Shown: piece after piece, positions 44,413 to 52,475 of the stretch
How the letters are laid out: every line of letters begins with the position of its first letter
How positions within the stretch are numbered: the stretch's first letter is position 1
Assembly (NCBI RefSeq): GCF_022179185.1
Contig: NZ_BPQJ01000013.1
Span: 85,543-149,542, forward strand
Length of the DNA stretch: 64,000 nucleotides
Direction: 5' to 3'
DNA from: Methylobacterium frigidaeris
Lineage (GTDB): Bacteria; Pseudomonadota; Alphaproteobacteria; Rhizobiales; Beijerinckiaceae
The notes under the pieces: generated by a model
The model's database searches: none
Seen by the model: only the letters and a program-made list of their open reading frames with translations
What the model was told of the DNA's origin: nothing
Translations under genes and position numbers: made by a program

Positions 44413-45251
44413 CTTGGAGCGGTCGCGTGAACTGGCGCTGGCTCCTCAAGCAGGCCGCCCTACTCTTCGCCGTCCTGGTCATCGTCTCGCCGGTGATCCT
44501 GTTCTTCGTCTGGATGCTGTCGCTCTCGGTCAAGTACGAGATCGACAACGCCGCCTACCCGCCGGTGCTGATCCCCGAGCGCTTCGCCTGGAAGAACTAC
44601 CTCGACGTGCTCGAGTCGAACCGGTTCTCGACCTACTTCCTCAACAGCCTGCTCGTCACCGGCACCGCCACGGGGCTCGCGCTCCTCGTCGGCGTGCCCG
44701 CCGGCTACGGCATCGCCCGGATGAAGGCCGCCAAGGCCGCGGTGGTGATCCTGGTCGCGCGCATCACGCCCGGCCTGTCCTACCTCATCCCGCTCTTCCT
44801 GCTGTTCCAGTGGCTCGGGCTCCTCGGCACGCTGTGGCCTCAGATCATCATCCATCTCGTCGTCACCGTGCCGATCGTGATCTGGATCATGATCGGCTAC
44901 TTCGAGACCACGCCGCTGGAGCTGGAGGAGGCGGCCGTCATCGACGGGGCGAGCCGCTGGCAGGTGTTTCGCTATGTCGCGCTGCCGATCGCCAAGCCCG
45001 GCATCGCGGTGGCGATGATCCTGGCGGTGATCTTCTCCTGGAACAACTTCGTCTTCGGCATCGTGCTCGCCGGGCGCGAGACCCGCACCCTGCCGGTGGC
45101 GGTCTACAACATGATCTCGTTCGACCAGCTGAGCTGGGGGCCGCTCGCCGCCGCGGCGCTCATCGTCACCCTGCCGGTCCTGGTGCTGACGGTCTTTGCT
45201 CAGCGCCAGATCGTCGCCGGGCTGACGGCGGGGGCGGTGAAGGGAGGGTGA
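44409..45251 (+). CDS. Sugar ABC transporter permease (MalG/UgpE type)
   Basis: 280 residues, the partner permease. The first helix is ALLFAVLVIVSPVILFFVWM, periplasmic loops follow, and the EAA loop is LEEAAVIDGASRWQVFRYVA. The FSWNNFVFGIVLAGRETRTL block is typical of MalG-like proteins. Gene order binding protein-permease-permease is standard for CUT1 importers. No ATP-binding gene follows; a shared ATPase such as a UgpC/MsmK homologue elsewhere would be needed. Confidence 0.93.
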   Translation: MTWSGRVNWRWLLKQAALLFAVLVIVSPVILFFVWMLSLSVKYEIDNAAYPPVLIPERFAWKNYLDVLESNRFSTYFLNSLLVTGTATGLALLVGVPAGYGIARMKAAKAAVVILVARITPGLSYLIPLFLLFQWLGLLGTLWPQIIIHLVVTVPIVIWIMIGYFETTPLELEEAAVIDGASRWQVFRYVALPIAKPGIAVAMILAVIFSWNNFVFGIVLAGRETRTLPVAVYNMISFDQLSWGPLAAAALIVTLPVLVLTVFAQRQIVAGLTAGAVKGG

Positions 45252-45303
45252 GGGGGCTTTCGGCCTCGCGGCGGGGCCCGCCCGAGCCGATCAAACAGGT
45301 GTC

Positions 45304-45344
45304 GATCCCACCCACAACCTCAGGATGAGGTTGTGGGTGGGATC
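45304..45344. terminator. Perfect 19-bp hairpin between convergent operons
   Basis: Arms 45304-45322 and 45326-45344 are exact complements, with loop GGA. It lies between the stops of the sugar permease (45251, plus) and the peptide permease (45396, minus). It has no long T-run but is very stable and is placed to block read-through both ways. Its core CCTCAGGATGAGG recalls the dispersed repeat at 34.0 kb. Confidence 0.65.
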
Positions 45345-45395
45345 AAAGGCTTTCAGTGGAGTCCACGCTCCGACCTTGGGCCGCCGCTACCCCCC

Positions 45396-46562
45396 TCAAT
45401 GATACGGATCGGCCGCGTCTCGCAGACCATCGCCGAGGAAGTTGAAGGCCAGCACCACGATCACCACCGGCAGGATCGGCGCCAGCAGCCAGGGATGGAG
45501 TTGCACCGCCGCGAGGTTCTGCGCCTCGTTCAGCAGGACGCCCCAGCTCGTCACCGGCGGCCGCAGGCCAAGGCCCAAGAACGACAAAGCCGTCTCGCCG
45601 AGGATCATCGAGGGGATCGATAGCGTCGCCGAGGCGATCAGGTGGCTCATGAAGTTCGGGATCAGGTGCCGGGCGATGATCCGGGTCTTCGAGGCGCCCA
45701 TCAGCTCGGCGGCGCGGACGTAATCCTCCTCGCGCAAAGCCAGCAGCTTCGAGCGCACCGCCCGGGCGAGTCCAGGCCAATCGAGGAGGCCGAGGATCAG
45801 CGTGATGCCGAAGAAGACCAGGATCGGGCTCCAGTTCGGCGGCAGGGCCGCCGAGAGGGCGAGCCAGAGCGGCAATTCGGGCAGCGAGCGCAGGATCTCG
45901 ATCAGGCGCTGAATCACGTTGTCGACCCAGCCACCGAGATAGCCGGCGAGCCCGCCGAAGAAGAGTCCGAGCGTGAACGATACCGCGATGCCGACGAGGC
46001 CGACGGTGAGCGAGATTCGGGTACCGGTGATGATCCGCGAGAGCAGATCGCGCCCGAGCCGGTCGGTGCCGAGCAGGAACATCGTTCCGTCCTTCGGCGG
46101 GCAGACCAGGTGCCAGTCGGTATCGACCAGGCCCCAGAAGGAATAGCCCTCGTCGCGGCAGAAGAAGCGCAGGGGCTGCACCTTGCTCCGGTCCACCGTG
46201 TAGTCGCGGTGGAAGGTCTCGATGTTGAAGGTGAAGTGGTAGGGATGGGTATAGGGTCCGACGAAGCGGCCCTCGTGGAAGAAGTGGATCGATTGCGGCG
46301 GCGCGTAGAGGTAGTCGCCGTGACGCTTGGCCGGGTTGTAGGGCGCGATCACCTCGACGAACGGGATCAGCGCGTAGAAGGCGATCAGGATCAGCCCCGC
46401 CGCCACCGCGACCCGGTGCTTGCGGAACTTCCACCAGGTCAGGCGCCAGGACGAGGCGCGGTCGACGGCGCTGCTCTCCGCCCCCACCGGCTCGGTGCGG
46501 CCGGGATCGAAGGGGGCGGTGTCGACGAAGTGGTGCGGCCGGTCCCGCAGTTCCAGACTCAT
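45396..46562 (-). CDS. Oligopeptide-type ABC transporter permease (OppC/DppC family)
   Basis: 388 residues, longer than classic OppC (~300). After a cytoplasmic N-terminus and first helix (VAVAAGLILIAFYALIPFVE) there is a large periplasmic insertion (~110 residues, from IAPYNPAKRHGDYLYAPPQ to WHLVCPPKDGTMFLL). The conserved FLLGTDRLGRDLLSRIITGT, the EAA loop YVRAAELMGASKTRIIARHL and the C-terminal FNFLGDGLRDAADPYH follow. The insertion occurs in a subgroup of these permeases and may shape substrate delivery. The start overlaps the end of the OppB gene (ATGA). It is the last gene of a long same-strand array. Confidence 0.92.
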   Translation of the reverse strand: MSLELRDRPHHFVDTAPFDPGRTEPVGAESSAVDRASSWRLTWWKFRKHRVAVAAGLILIAFYALIPFVEVIAPYNPAKRHGDYLYAPPQSIHFFHEGRFVGPYTHPYHFTFNIETFHRDYTVDRSKVQPLRFFCRDEGYSFWGLVDTDWHLVCPPKDGTMFLLGTDRLGRDLLSRIITGTRISLTVGLVGIAVSFTLGLFFGGLAGYLGGWVDNVIQRLIEILRSLPELPLWLALSAALPPNWSPILVFFGITLILGLLDWPGLARAVRSKLLALREEDYVRAAELMGASKTRIIARHLIPNFMSHLIASATLSIPSMILGETALSFLGLGLRPPVTSWGVLLNEAQNLAAVQLHPWLLAPILPVVIVVLAFNFLGDGLRDAADPYH

Positions 46563-47584
46563 CGACCGTCCCCTCCGAGGCGGATGCGCGGATCGAGCCA
46601 GGCGAGCAGCAGGTCGGAGATCAGCATGCCGATCACCGTGAGCATCGCCACGAACATCAGGATGAAGCCGGCCAGGAACTGGTCCTGGCTCTTGAGGGCG
46701 GCGAGCAGGATCGGCCCGACGGTCGGCAGGCTGAGCACCAGCGACACCAGCACCGAGCCCGACACGAGGTGCGGCAGGAGGTTGCCGATATCGGCGATGA
46801 ACGGGTTCAGCGACATCCGGAACGGGTATTTCAGCAGCGCCCGGGTTGGCGGCAGGCCCTTGGCGCGGGCGGTGACGACGTATTGCTTGCCCAATTCGTC
46901 GAGGAGGTTGGCGCGCATCCGCCGGATCATCGCGGCGGTGCCGCCCAATCCGATCACCAGGGTCGGGACGACGAGATGGGCCAGCAGCGAGCGGATCTTC
47001 TCCCAGGTCCAGGGCAGGCCCGAATAGGCGCTGTCGTAGAGCCCGCCGATCGACACCTCGAACCAGCGGTTGGCGTAGAACAGCATCACCAGCGCCAGCA
47101 GGAAGGACGGGGTGGCGAGGCCGATATAGCCGATGAAGGTCGCGACGTAGTCGCCGATCGAGTATTGCCGCGTGGCCGAGTAGATCGCGATCGGGATCGA
47201 GACCAGGTGGACGAAGATCACCACCGCCAGGTTGACCACCAGGGTGAGCCACAGCGCGTCGCCCACCACCTCGCGCACCGGGCGGTCATACTCGAACGAC
47301 CAGCCCCAGTTGCCCTGGATCAGGCCGTTGAAGGCGCCCTCGGGATTGGGCCATAGCCCGATCCACCGCAGGTACTGCTCCCAGACCGGCCGGTCGAGGC
47401 CGTATTGCTGCATCAGGAACTGCGCCTTGGCGATCGAGGCCGCCTCGCCCTGCGAGCGCAGCTCGGCGATCTGGTTGGTGAGGAAGTCGCCCGGCGGCAG
47501 CTTGATGATGACGAAGACGAGCGCCGAGATGATCAGCAGCGTGACCGCCATGGTGAGGAGGCGGCGGGCGAGGTAGCGGATCAC
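46559..47584 (-). CDS. Oligopeptide-type ABC transporter permease (OppB/DppB family)
   Basis: 341 residues. The N-terminus IRYLARRLLTMAVTLLIISA is the standard OppB helix. LPPGDFLTNQIAELRSQGEA, FGLDRP-like QYGLDRPVWEQYLRWI, and GNWGWSFEYDRPV follow. The coupling loop contains YVVTARAKGLPPTRALLKYP. A GTG start at 47584 is chosen because AAGGAGG lies just upstream and it overlaps the binding-protein stop (GTGA). Works with OppC (45396) and the dual ATPase (50553). Confidence 0.92.
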   Translation of the reverse strand: MIRYLARRLLTMAVTLLIISALVFVIIKLPPGDFLTNQIAELRSQGEAASIAKAQFLMQQYGLDRPVWEQYLRWIGLWPNPEGAFNGLIQGNWGWSFEYDRPVREVVGDALWLTLVVNLAVVIFVHLVSIPIAIYSATRQYSIGDYVATFIGYIGLATPSFLLALVMLFYANRWFEVSIGGLYDSAYSGLPWTWEKIRSLLAHLVVPTLVIGLGGTAAMIRRMRANLLDELGKQYVVTARAKGLPPTRALLKYPFRMSLNPFIADIGNLLPHLVSGSVLVSLVLSLPTVGPILLAALKSQDQFLAGFILMFVAMLTVIGMLISDLLLAWLDPRIRLGGDGR

Positions 47585-49656
47585 CGCGACGCCTCCTTCG
47601 GGTTCGGGCCCCAGAAGAACTGGTCCATGCGGTAGATCCCGATCAGGGCCGTCGGCTTCCAGCTGTAGGTCTGTTTGTCGGGCACGTTGAGCAGCCGGGT
47701 CTTGGCCACCACCGGTTGGAGCGCGCCCGAGACGGTGCCGATCACCCACTGGTTCTCGGCCCGGTTCCGCAGCATCTCGCCCCAGATCGTCGCCTGCTCG
47801 GCATTGTCGGCCGTCGCCATCCAGCGGGCGTTGAGGTCGATCAGCACCTTCGCCTCGGGAATGTCGCAGGGCTCGCCCTCCTTACCCCGCGTCTCGACGT
47901 ACTGCCCCCATTTCGGCCAGGCATAGGTGTCCTGGTGGACCGGGGCGAGCTCGTCGGGCGACATCTCGGCGGTCGGCATCGCGAGGTCGAGGCCTTGCGC
48001 CGCCACCATCACGGCGGCGCCCGAATAGGCGCGGTTGCGCAGCACCGTGCGGTCCTGCGGCTTGACGAACAGCTTGATGCCGACCTCGCGCCAGAATTCC
48101 GAGATGAGGGTCAGCCCGTCGGTGAGCATGCTGCTCTCGCCGTCGGTCTCGACCACGATCTCCAGCTCGCGCCCGTCGGGCAGGAGGCGGATGCCGGCGC
48201 CGTTGCGCTGCGTCAGCCCGATCTCGTCGAGGAGGCGCGAGGCTTCCGCGGGGTCGTAACCGGCATGGAGGGTGCGGTACTCGGGCTTGTAGAGCGGGCT
48301 CTTCTCGACGACCGTGTCGTTGCCCTCGATGCCGAGCCCGAACAGCAGGGCGTTGTTGAGGGTGCGCCGGTCGATGGCGAGGGACAGGGCGCGGCGGTAG
48401 CGCAGGTCGCGGTTGAGCGTGCGCCAGACCGGATCGGTGACGGTCAGGTTGGGATAGAGCGCCAGTTCCGAGCCGCGCGCAGTGGGCCAGAGATGGGTGC
48501 GGTAGCCCTTTGCGCGCTCGCCCTCGCGCAGGATCGGGATGTCCTCCATGTTGAGGCCGCGGAACAGCAGGTCGGCCTCGCCGGCATTGGCCTTGGCGGC
48601 GAGCAGCCCGCCCGCCGCCACGTCCATGTTCACCTTGTCGATGTAGGGCAGCTGCTGCCCGTTGGTGTCGACCCGGTGGTAATAGGGATTGCGCACGAAG
48701 ACGAAGCGGGCCGCCGGCGCGATGGTGGTGACGCGCCAGGGCTGGAGCGTGGGCAGATCGGGATTGGTCTGCTCGAACATCGCGTCGAGCCGGTTGTGGA
48801 GCGCCGCCCAGCCCTTGACCTTGGCCTGCTTCACCAGCGGCTCGATCTCGGCCTTCGGCGTGTAGCGCGGGTTGAAGCGTCTCAGGTAATGCGCCGGGCG
48901 ATAGATGAAGGGATCGCGCGGCGAGGCCAGTTCCGGCAGGAAGCGGGGATTGGGCTTGTCCCAGGTGAAGCGGACGTGGAGCGGGTCGATCAGCTCGAAG
49001 CGCGGCGCCTGCCCGTCGACCATCATGAATTCCGGCGGGCCGGAGGGGCTCAGCTCCTTGTTGAGGGCGACGTCCTCCCACCAGTAGCGGATGTCCTCCG
49101 CCGTGAAAGGCTGGCCGTCGGACCACCGATGGCCCTCGCGCAAGGTGAAGGTGTAGATCCTGTCGCCGTCGTTCTCGAACTTGTCCAGAATGTCGGGCTG
49201 CAGCGTCAGCTTCTCGTCGTAGCCGACGAGGCGGGTGTAGCTGTAGGTCGAGATGTAGCGGATGTCCCGGGCCTTCGAGACCAGGGTGACGATGTCACCG
49301 CCGGGCTTGCCGATCCGGCGGCCTTGCGCGGCGGGGTCGACGACGAGGGGCTGCTTGGGCAGGCGGTCGGTGAGGGATTCGGCGGCGAGGGCGGGAGCCG
49401 CACCCAGGAACAACAAGACGGACAGAGCGATGCCCGCCCAACCCTCCCCCCTGTGCGGGGGAGGGTGCCCGGCGGATGCCGGACGGGAGAGGGGCAGCGC
49501 GACGGCGCAGGATGTGGCGCCCTTCATGAAGCGCGCGACCTCTCCGGAAGCGGCGTCTCCTCTCCCGCCCCGCTCGGCGGGGCACCCTCCCCCGCAGAGG
49601 GGGGAGGGTTCAGCAGCGGCGGCGTTCGTGAACAGGTTTCCGAACCGAACCGTCAT
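47581..49656 (-). CDS. Oligopeptide/oligosaccharide ABC transporter substrate-binding protein with repeat-derived N-terminus
   Basis: 691 residues, SBP family 5. The mature region has VTLVSKARDIRYISTYSY, the LREGHRWSDGQPFTAEDIRY motif typical of family 5, RFVFVRNPYYHRVDTNGQQL, and LRYRRALSLAIDRRTLNNAL. A normal signal-peptide core (GIALSVLLFLGAAPALAAE) begins only at about residue 75. The ~57 residues before it are encoded by an inverted pair of GC-rich palindromes (49441-49610) and read as repeat sequence (PSPLCGGGCPAERGG, HPPPHRGEG). ATG 49656 has a strong GGGAGGG and overlaps the upstream stop, so it is the likely original start. ATG 49527 inside the repeat is an alternative. Ligand unknown. 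Confidence 0.88.
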   Translation of the reverse strand: MTVRFGNLFTNAAAAEPSPLCGGGCPAERGGRGDAASGEVARFMKGATSCAVALPLSRPASAGHPPPHRGEGWAGIALSVLLFLGAAPALAAESLTDRLPKQPLVVDPAAQGRRIGKPGGDIVTLVSKARDIRYISTYSYTRLVGYDEKLTLQPDILDKFENDGDRIYTFTLREGHRWSDGQPFTAEDIRYWWEDVALNKELSPSGPPEFMMVDGQAPRFELIDPLHVRFTWDKPNPRFLPELASPRDPFIYRPAHYLRRFNPRYTPKAEIEPLVKQAKVKGWAALHNRLDAMFEQTNPDLPTLQPWRVTTIAPAARFVFVRNPYYHRVDTNGQQLPYIDKVNMDVAAGGLLAAKANAGEADLLFRGLNMEDIPILREGERAKGYRTHLWPTARGSELALYPNLTVTDPVWRTLNRDLRYRRALSLAIDRRTLNNALLFGLGIEGNDTVVEKSPLYKPEYRTLHAGYDPAEASRLLDEIGLTQRNGAGIRLLPDGRELEIVVETDGESSMLTDGLTLISEFWREVGIKLFVKPQDRTVLRNRAYSGAAVMVAAQGLDLAMPTAEMSPDELAPVHQDTYAWPKWGQYVETRGKEGEPCDIPEAKVLIDLNARWMATADNAEQATIWGEMLRNRAENQWVIGTVSGALQPVVAKTRLLNVPDKQTYSWKPTALIGIYRMDQFFWGPNPKEASR
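49441..49610. repeat. REPIN-like palindrome pair inside a coding sequence
   Basis: Hairpins 49441-49466 and 49584-49609 have identical 10-bp arms (ACCCTCCCCC/GGGGGAGGGT). Each has a second, smaller stem next to it (CCGGC-GGAT-GCCGG; CCCCGC-TCG-GCGGGG) and a CGGGAGAGG flank, arranged in inverted order around a ~117-bp centre. The pair lies within codons ~16-72 of the substrate-binding protein and keeps the frame open. Confidence 0.8.
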
Positions 49657-50534
49657 GTCCCGTCCCTCCCGTGCAGGCGCACCCAGGTGAGACGGGTGGG
49701 CGAGTAGCCGGTCGCGGCGTGCAGGTCGTCGAAGGCGTGGGTGGCGGCGATGGCCGCGCGGGCAGCCTCGGCTTCCGGGTCGTCGGGCCGGTAGACGAAT
49801 TCCCGGCCGTTGCGGCGCCAGCGCACCGGCTCGCCGGAGCGGGGCGCGGTCAGCATCGCGATGGTCGGGAAGGCCGGCCCGCCATGGGCGTGGAGCCGGT
49901 GCGCCGCGGCGTCGTCGTCGAAGATCAGCCGCGTCAGGCGGCGCTCGCGGGCTTCCAGCACCCGCCGGGCCTGGCTGATATGGTCGTCGAAGAAGCCGAC
50001 CGCCCGGTCGGGGTCGAGGCGTGGCAGGCTCGCCGCCGACCAGTCGCCGGCGTGGTAGTGGGCGCGGGCGTCGCGGTAGCGTAGCCCTGAGAGGTCCGGA
50101 TCGAAGCAGAAGATCTCGGCCCCCGGGCAGGCTTGGCGCATCACCCAGGTGGTGAGGCCGCGAAACACCCCCGATTCGACGATCACCTCAGGCGAGAGCG
50201 CCCGCATCAGCACGTAGAGCTGGAGCGCGCCGTTGAAGCCGTTGCCACCCCGCTTCTGCGCCACCGGCGCCGAGGCGATCAGCTCCCAGAAGGTCGCGAC
50301 GGCGGGCGCGGCGCCGCCCGGCAGCGACAGGCCGGATCCGGCGAGGTCGTGGTCGAGGCGAGCGGCGGCCGCCGCGATCAGGGCGTCGGTCTCGGGACCG
50401 GAGAGCGGGCGATGGTTCCAGTCGGACACCGCCGGAACGAGGTCGTAGCCGAGGCGGTCGAACAGGCGGCCGAGGAAGCGGCGGCGCAGCCGCTCGACGA
50501 AGGGGTGGGGACGGAGGGCGGCGCCGTGGGGCAT
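49653..50534 (-). CDS. Class I methyltransferase-like protein of unknown function
   Basis: 293 residues. A central block, EVIVESGVFRGLTTWVMRQA followed by PGAEIFCFDPDLSGLRYRDA and RAVGFFDDHISQARRVLEAR, looks like the SAM-binding Rossmann core (glycine-rich loop then an acidic strand end) of class I methyltransferases or the related cephalosporin-hydroxylase-like proteins. FDDDAAAHRLHAHGGPAFPT follows. The assignment is by fold pattern only. It stands between the dual ATPase (18 bp upstream) and the binding protein (4-bp overlap) of an ABC importer, so it is part of that operon and may modify the transported or produced glycan. Confidence 0.65.
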   Translation of the reverse strand: MPHGAALRPHPFVERLRRRFLGRLFDRLGYDLVPAVSDWNHRPLSGPETDALIAAAAARLDHDLAGSGLSLPGGAAPAVATFWELIASAPVAQKRGGNGFNGALQLYVLMRALSPEVIVESGVFRGLTTWVMRQACPGAEIFCFDPDLSGLRYRDARAHYHAGDWSAASLPRLDPDRAVGFFDDHISQARRVLEARERRLTRLIFDDDAAAHRLHAHGGPAFPTIAMLTAPRSGEPVRWRRNGREFVYRPDDPEAEAARAAIAATHAFDDLHAATGYSPTRLTWVRLHGRDGT

Positions 50535-50552
50535 CGGGGTCTCGTAGAGGGT

Positions 50553-52430
50553 TCAGGCGGCTTGCCGGAGCATCGGCCCGGAGACCCGGACGAAATGCCC
50601 GGGCTCGATCTCGGTCATGGTGCCGGCCGCGCCGCCGGTGAGGCGGTAGGGCTCGGGCCAGCTCGCCGGGTCGGAGAAGCGGTCGCTCATCAGGAGCTTC
50701 AGGTCGAGGGGATGGTCGAGGTCGGGTTCCGGCACCGCGGCGAGCAGCGCCCGCGTGTAGGGATGGGCCGGGTTCCTGAACAAAGCCTCCTTCGGCGCCT
50801 CCTCGACGATGTAGCCCCGGCACATCACCGCGATCGTGTCGGCGATGTAGTCGACCACCGCGAGGTTGTGGGAGACGAACAGGTAGGAGACGCCGAGGCT
50901 CGCCTGCAGATCCTTCAGGAGGTTGAGCACCTGGGCCTGGACCGAGACGTCGAGGGCCGAGACCGGCTCGTCGCAGAGCAGCACCCGGGGCTTGAGGGCG
51001 AGCGCCCGCGCGATGCCGAGACGCTGGCGCTGGCCGCCCGAGAAGGCGTGCGGATAGCGCCGCAGCGAGGTCTGGTCGAGCCCGACCATGTCGAGCAGTT
51101 CCTTGGCGCGCTCGTAGCGCTCGTCGGAGGTGCCGACGCCGTGGATGCGCAGGGGCTCGGTCAGGAGCTCGTAGACCGTCATGCGCGGGTTGAGCGACGA
51201 GAACGGGTCCTGGAACACGAACTGCACCGCGCGGCGGAAGTCCTTCAGCTCCCGGTCCTTGAGCGCGAAGACGTCCCGCGGCCCTCTCCCAGAGCCGTCG
51301 TCGAAGGTCACGGTGCCGGCATCGGGGCGCAGGGCCCGCATCACCACCTTCGACAGGGTGGTCTTCCCGCAGCCCGACTCGCCGACGAGGCCGAGCGTGC
51401 GGCCCGGATGCAGCTCAAGCGACACGCCGTTGACGGCGTTGATGGTGCGGGTCTTCCCCTTGAACCAGCCCGAGCGCAGGGTGAAGGACTTGCGTACCCC
51501 CTCGATGGCGAGCAGCGGCCCGGCCGGATCGGGCCGGTGCGGCTCGCCGGCCTTGCGGGCGAGCACCGCGCTCTTGACCTCGCGGATCGGGGTCAGCCGC
51601 TCGCCGGCCTCCATGTGGAAGCGCGGCACCGCCCGCATCAGGGCCTTGAGGTAGGGGTGGCCGGGCCGGCGGAAGATGTCGTCCCGCGAGCCCGCCTCCA
51701 TCACCCGGCCGCGATACATCACCACGACGTCGTCGGCCATGTTGGCGACGACGCCGAGATCGTGGGTGATGAGCAGCATCGCCATGCCGGTCTCGGCCTG
51801 CAATTCGCGCATCAGCTCCAGGATCTGCGCCTGGGTGGTCACGTCGAGGGCCGTCGTCGGCTCGTCGGCGATGAGGAGGGCGGGCCGGGTGATCAGCGCC
51901 ATGGCGATCATGGCGCGCTGGCGCAGGCCGCCCGACAGCTCGAACGGATAGGTGACCAGCGCCCGCTTCGGGTCCGGGAAGCCGACGCGCTCGAACACCT
52001 CGATCGCCCGGGCCCTGGCCCGATCGGCCGAGACGTCGGCGTGAAGGCGCAGGGCCTCGGTGACCTGGTCGCCGACGGTGTGGAGCGGCGACAGCGAGGT
52101 CATCGGCTCCTGGAAGATCATCGCGATGCGCCCGCCGCGCAAGCTCTGCATCCGGGACGAATCGGCTTTCAGCCCCGCGATGTCGGTGCCGCCGGGAGGG
52201 CCGGACGGGTCGGCGAGGCGGATCGCTCCGCCGGTGATCCGCGCGACCTTGGGCAGGATCTGCAGGATCGCCTGCGCGGTGACCGACTTGCCCGAGCCCG
52301 ATTCGCCGACGAGCGCCACGGTGCGGCCCGCCGGCACGTCGAGGGACAGGCCGTCGACCGCCCGGAACGAGCCGGAATCGGTCGTGAAATCGACCTTGAG
52401 GTCGCGGATCGACAGGAGCGGTGCCGTCAT
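50553..52430 (-). CDS. Dual ATP-binding protein of an oligopeptide-type ABC transporter (OppD-OppF fusion)
   Basis: 625 residues with two complete ABC domains in one chain. The first has Walker A GESGSGKS (42-49), signature [15 protein letters not shown] and Walker [13 protein letters not shown]. The second has Walker [10 protein letters not shown] (~349-357), signature [15 protein letters not shown] and Walker [13 protein letters not shown]. Each carries the Opp C-terminal region ([29 protein letters not shown]). This YejF/GsiA-like arrangement replaces separate OppD and OppF. It serves the binding protein and permeases downstream on the same strand and follows the glycan-type genes after a 45-bp gap. 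Confidence 0.94.
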   Translation of the reverse strand: MTAPLLSIRDLKVDFTTDSGSFRAVDGLSLDVPAGRTVALVGESGSGKSVTAQAILQILPKVARITGGAIRLADPSGPPGGTDIAGLKADSSRMQSLRGGRIAMIFQEPMTSLSPLHTVGDQVTEALRLHADVSADRARARAIEVFERVGFPDPKRALVTYPFELSGGLRQRAMIAMALITRPALLIADEPTTALDVTTQAQILELMRELQAETGMAMLLITHDLGVVANMADDVVVMYRGRVMEAGSRDDIFRRPGHPYLKALMRAVPRFHMEAGERLTPIREVKSAVLARKAGEPHRPDPAGPLLAIEGVRKSFTLRSGWFKGKTRTINAVNGVSLELHPGRTLGLVGESGCGKTTLSKVVMRALRPDAGTVTFDDGSGRGPRDVFALKDRELKDFRRAVQFVFQDPFSSLNPRMTVYELLTEPLRIHGVGTSDERYERAKELLDMVGLDQTSLRRYPHAFSGGQRQRLGIARALALKPRVLLCDEPVSALDVSVQAQVLNLLKDLQASLGVSYLFVSHNLAVVDYIADTIAVMCRGYIVEEAPKEALFRNPAHPYTRALLAAVPEPDLDHPLDLKLLMSDRFSDPASWPEPYRLTGGAAGTMTEIEPGHFVRVSGPMLRQAA

Positions 52431-52475
52431 CCTGGTGCCGTGCTGTCCTCTCGGGGCGCGAGGGCGCTCCCGGAT

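Noticed and set aside
18237..49610. The recurring GC-rich hairpins as a CRISPR array
   Set aside because: Units are few, far apart, in mixed orientation and intergenic or intragenic. There are no regularly spaced spacers and no cas genes.
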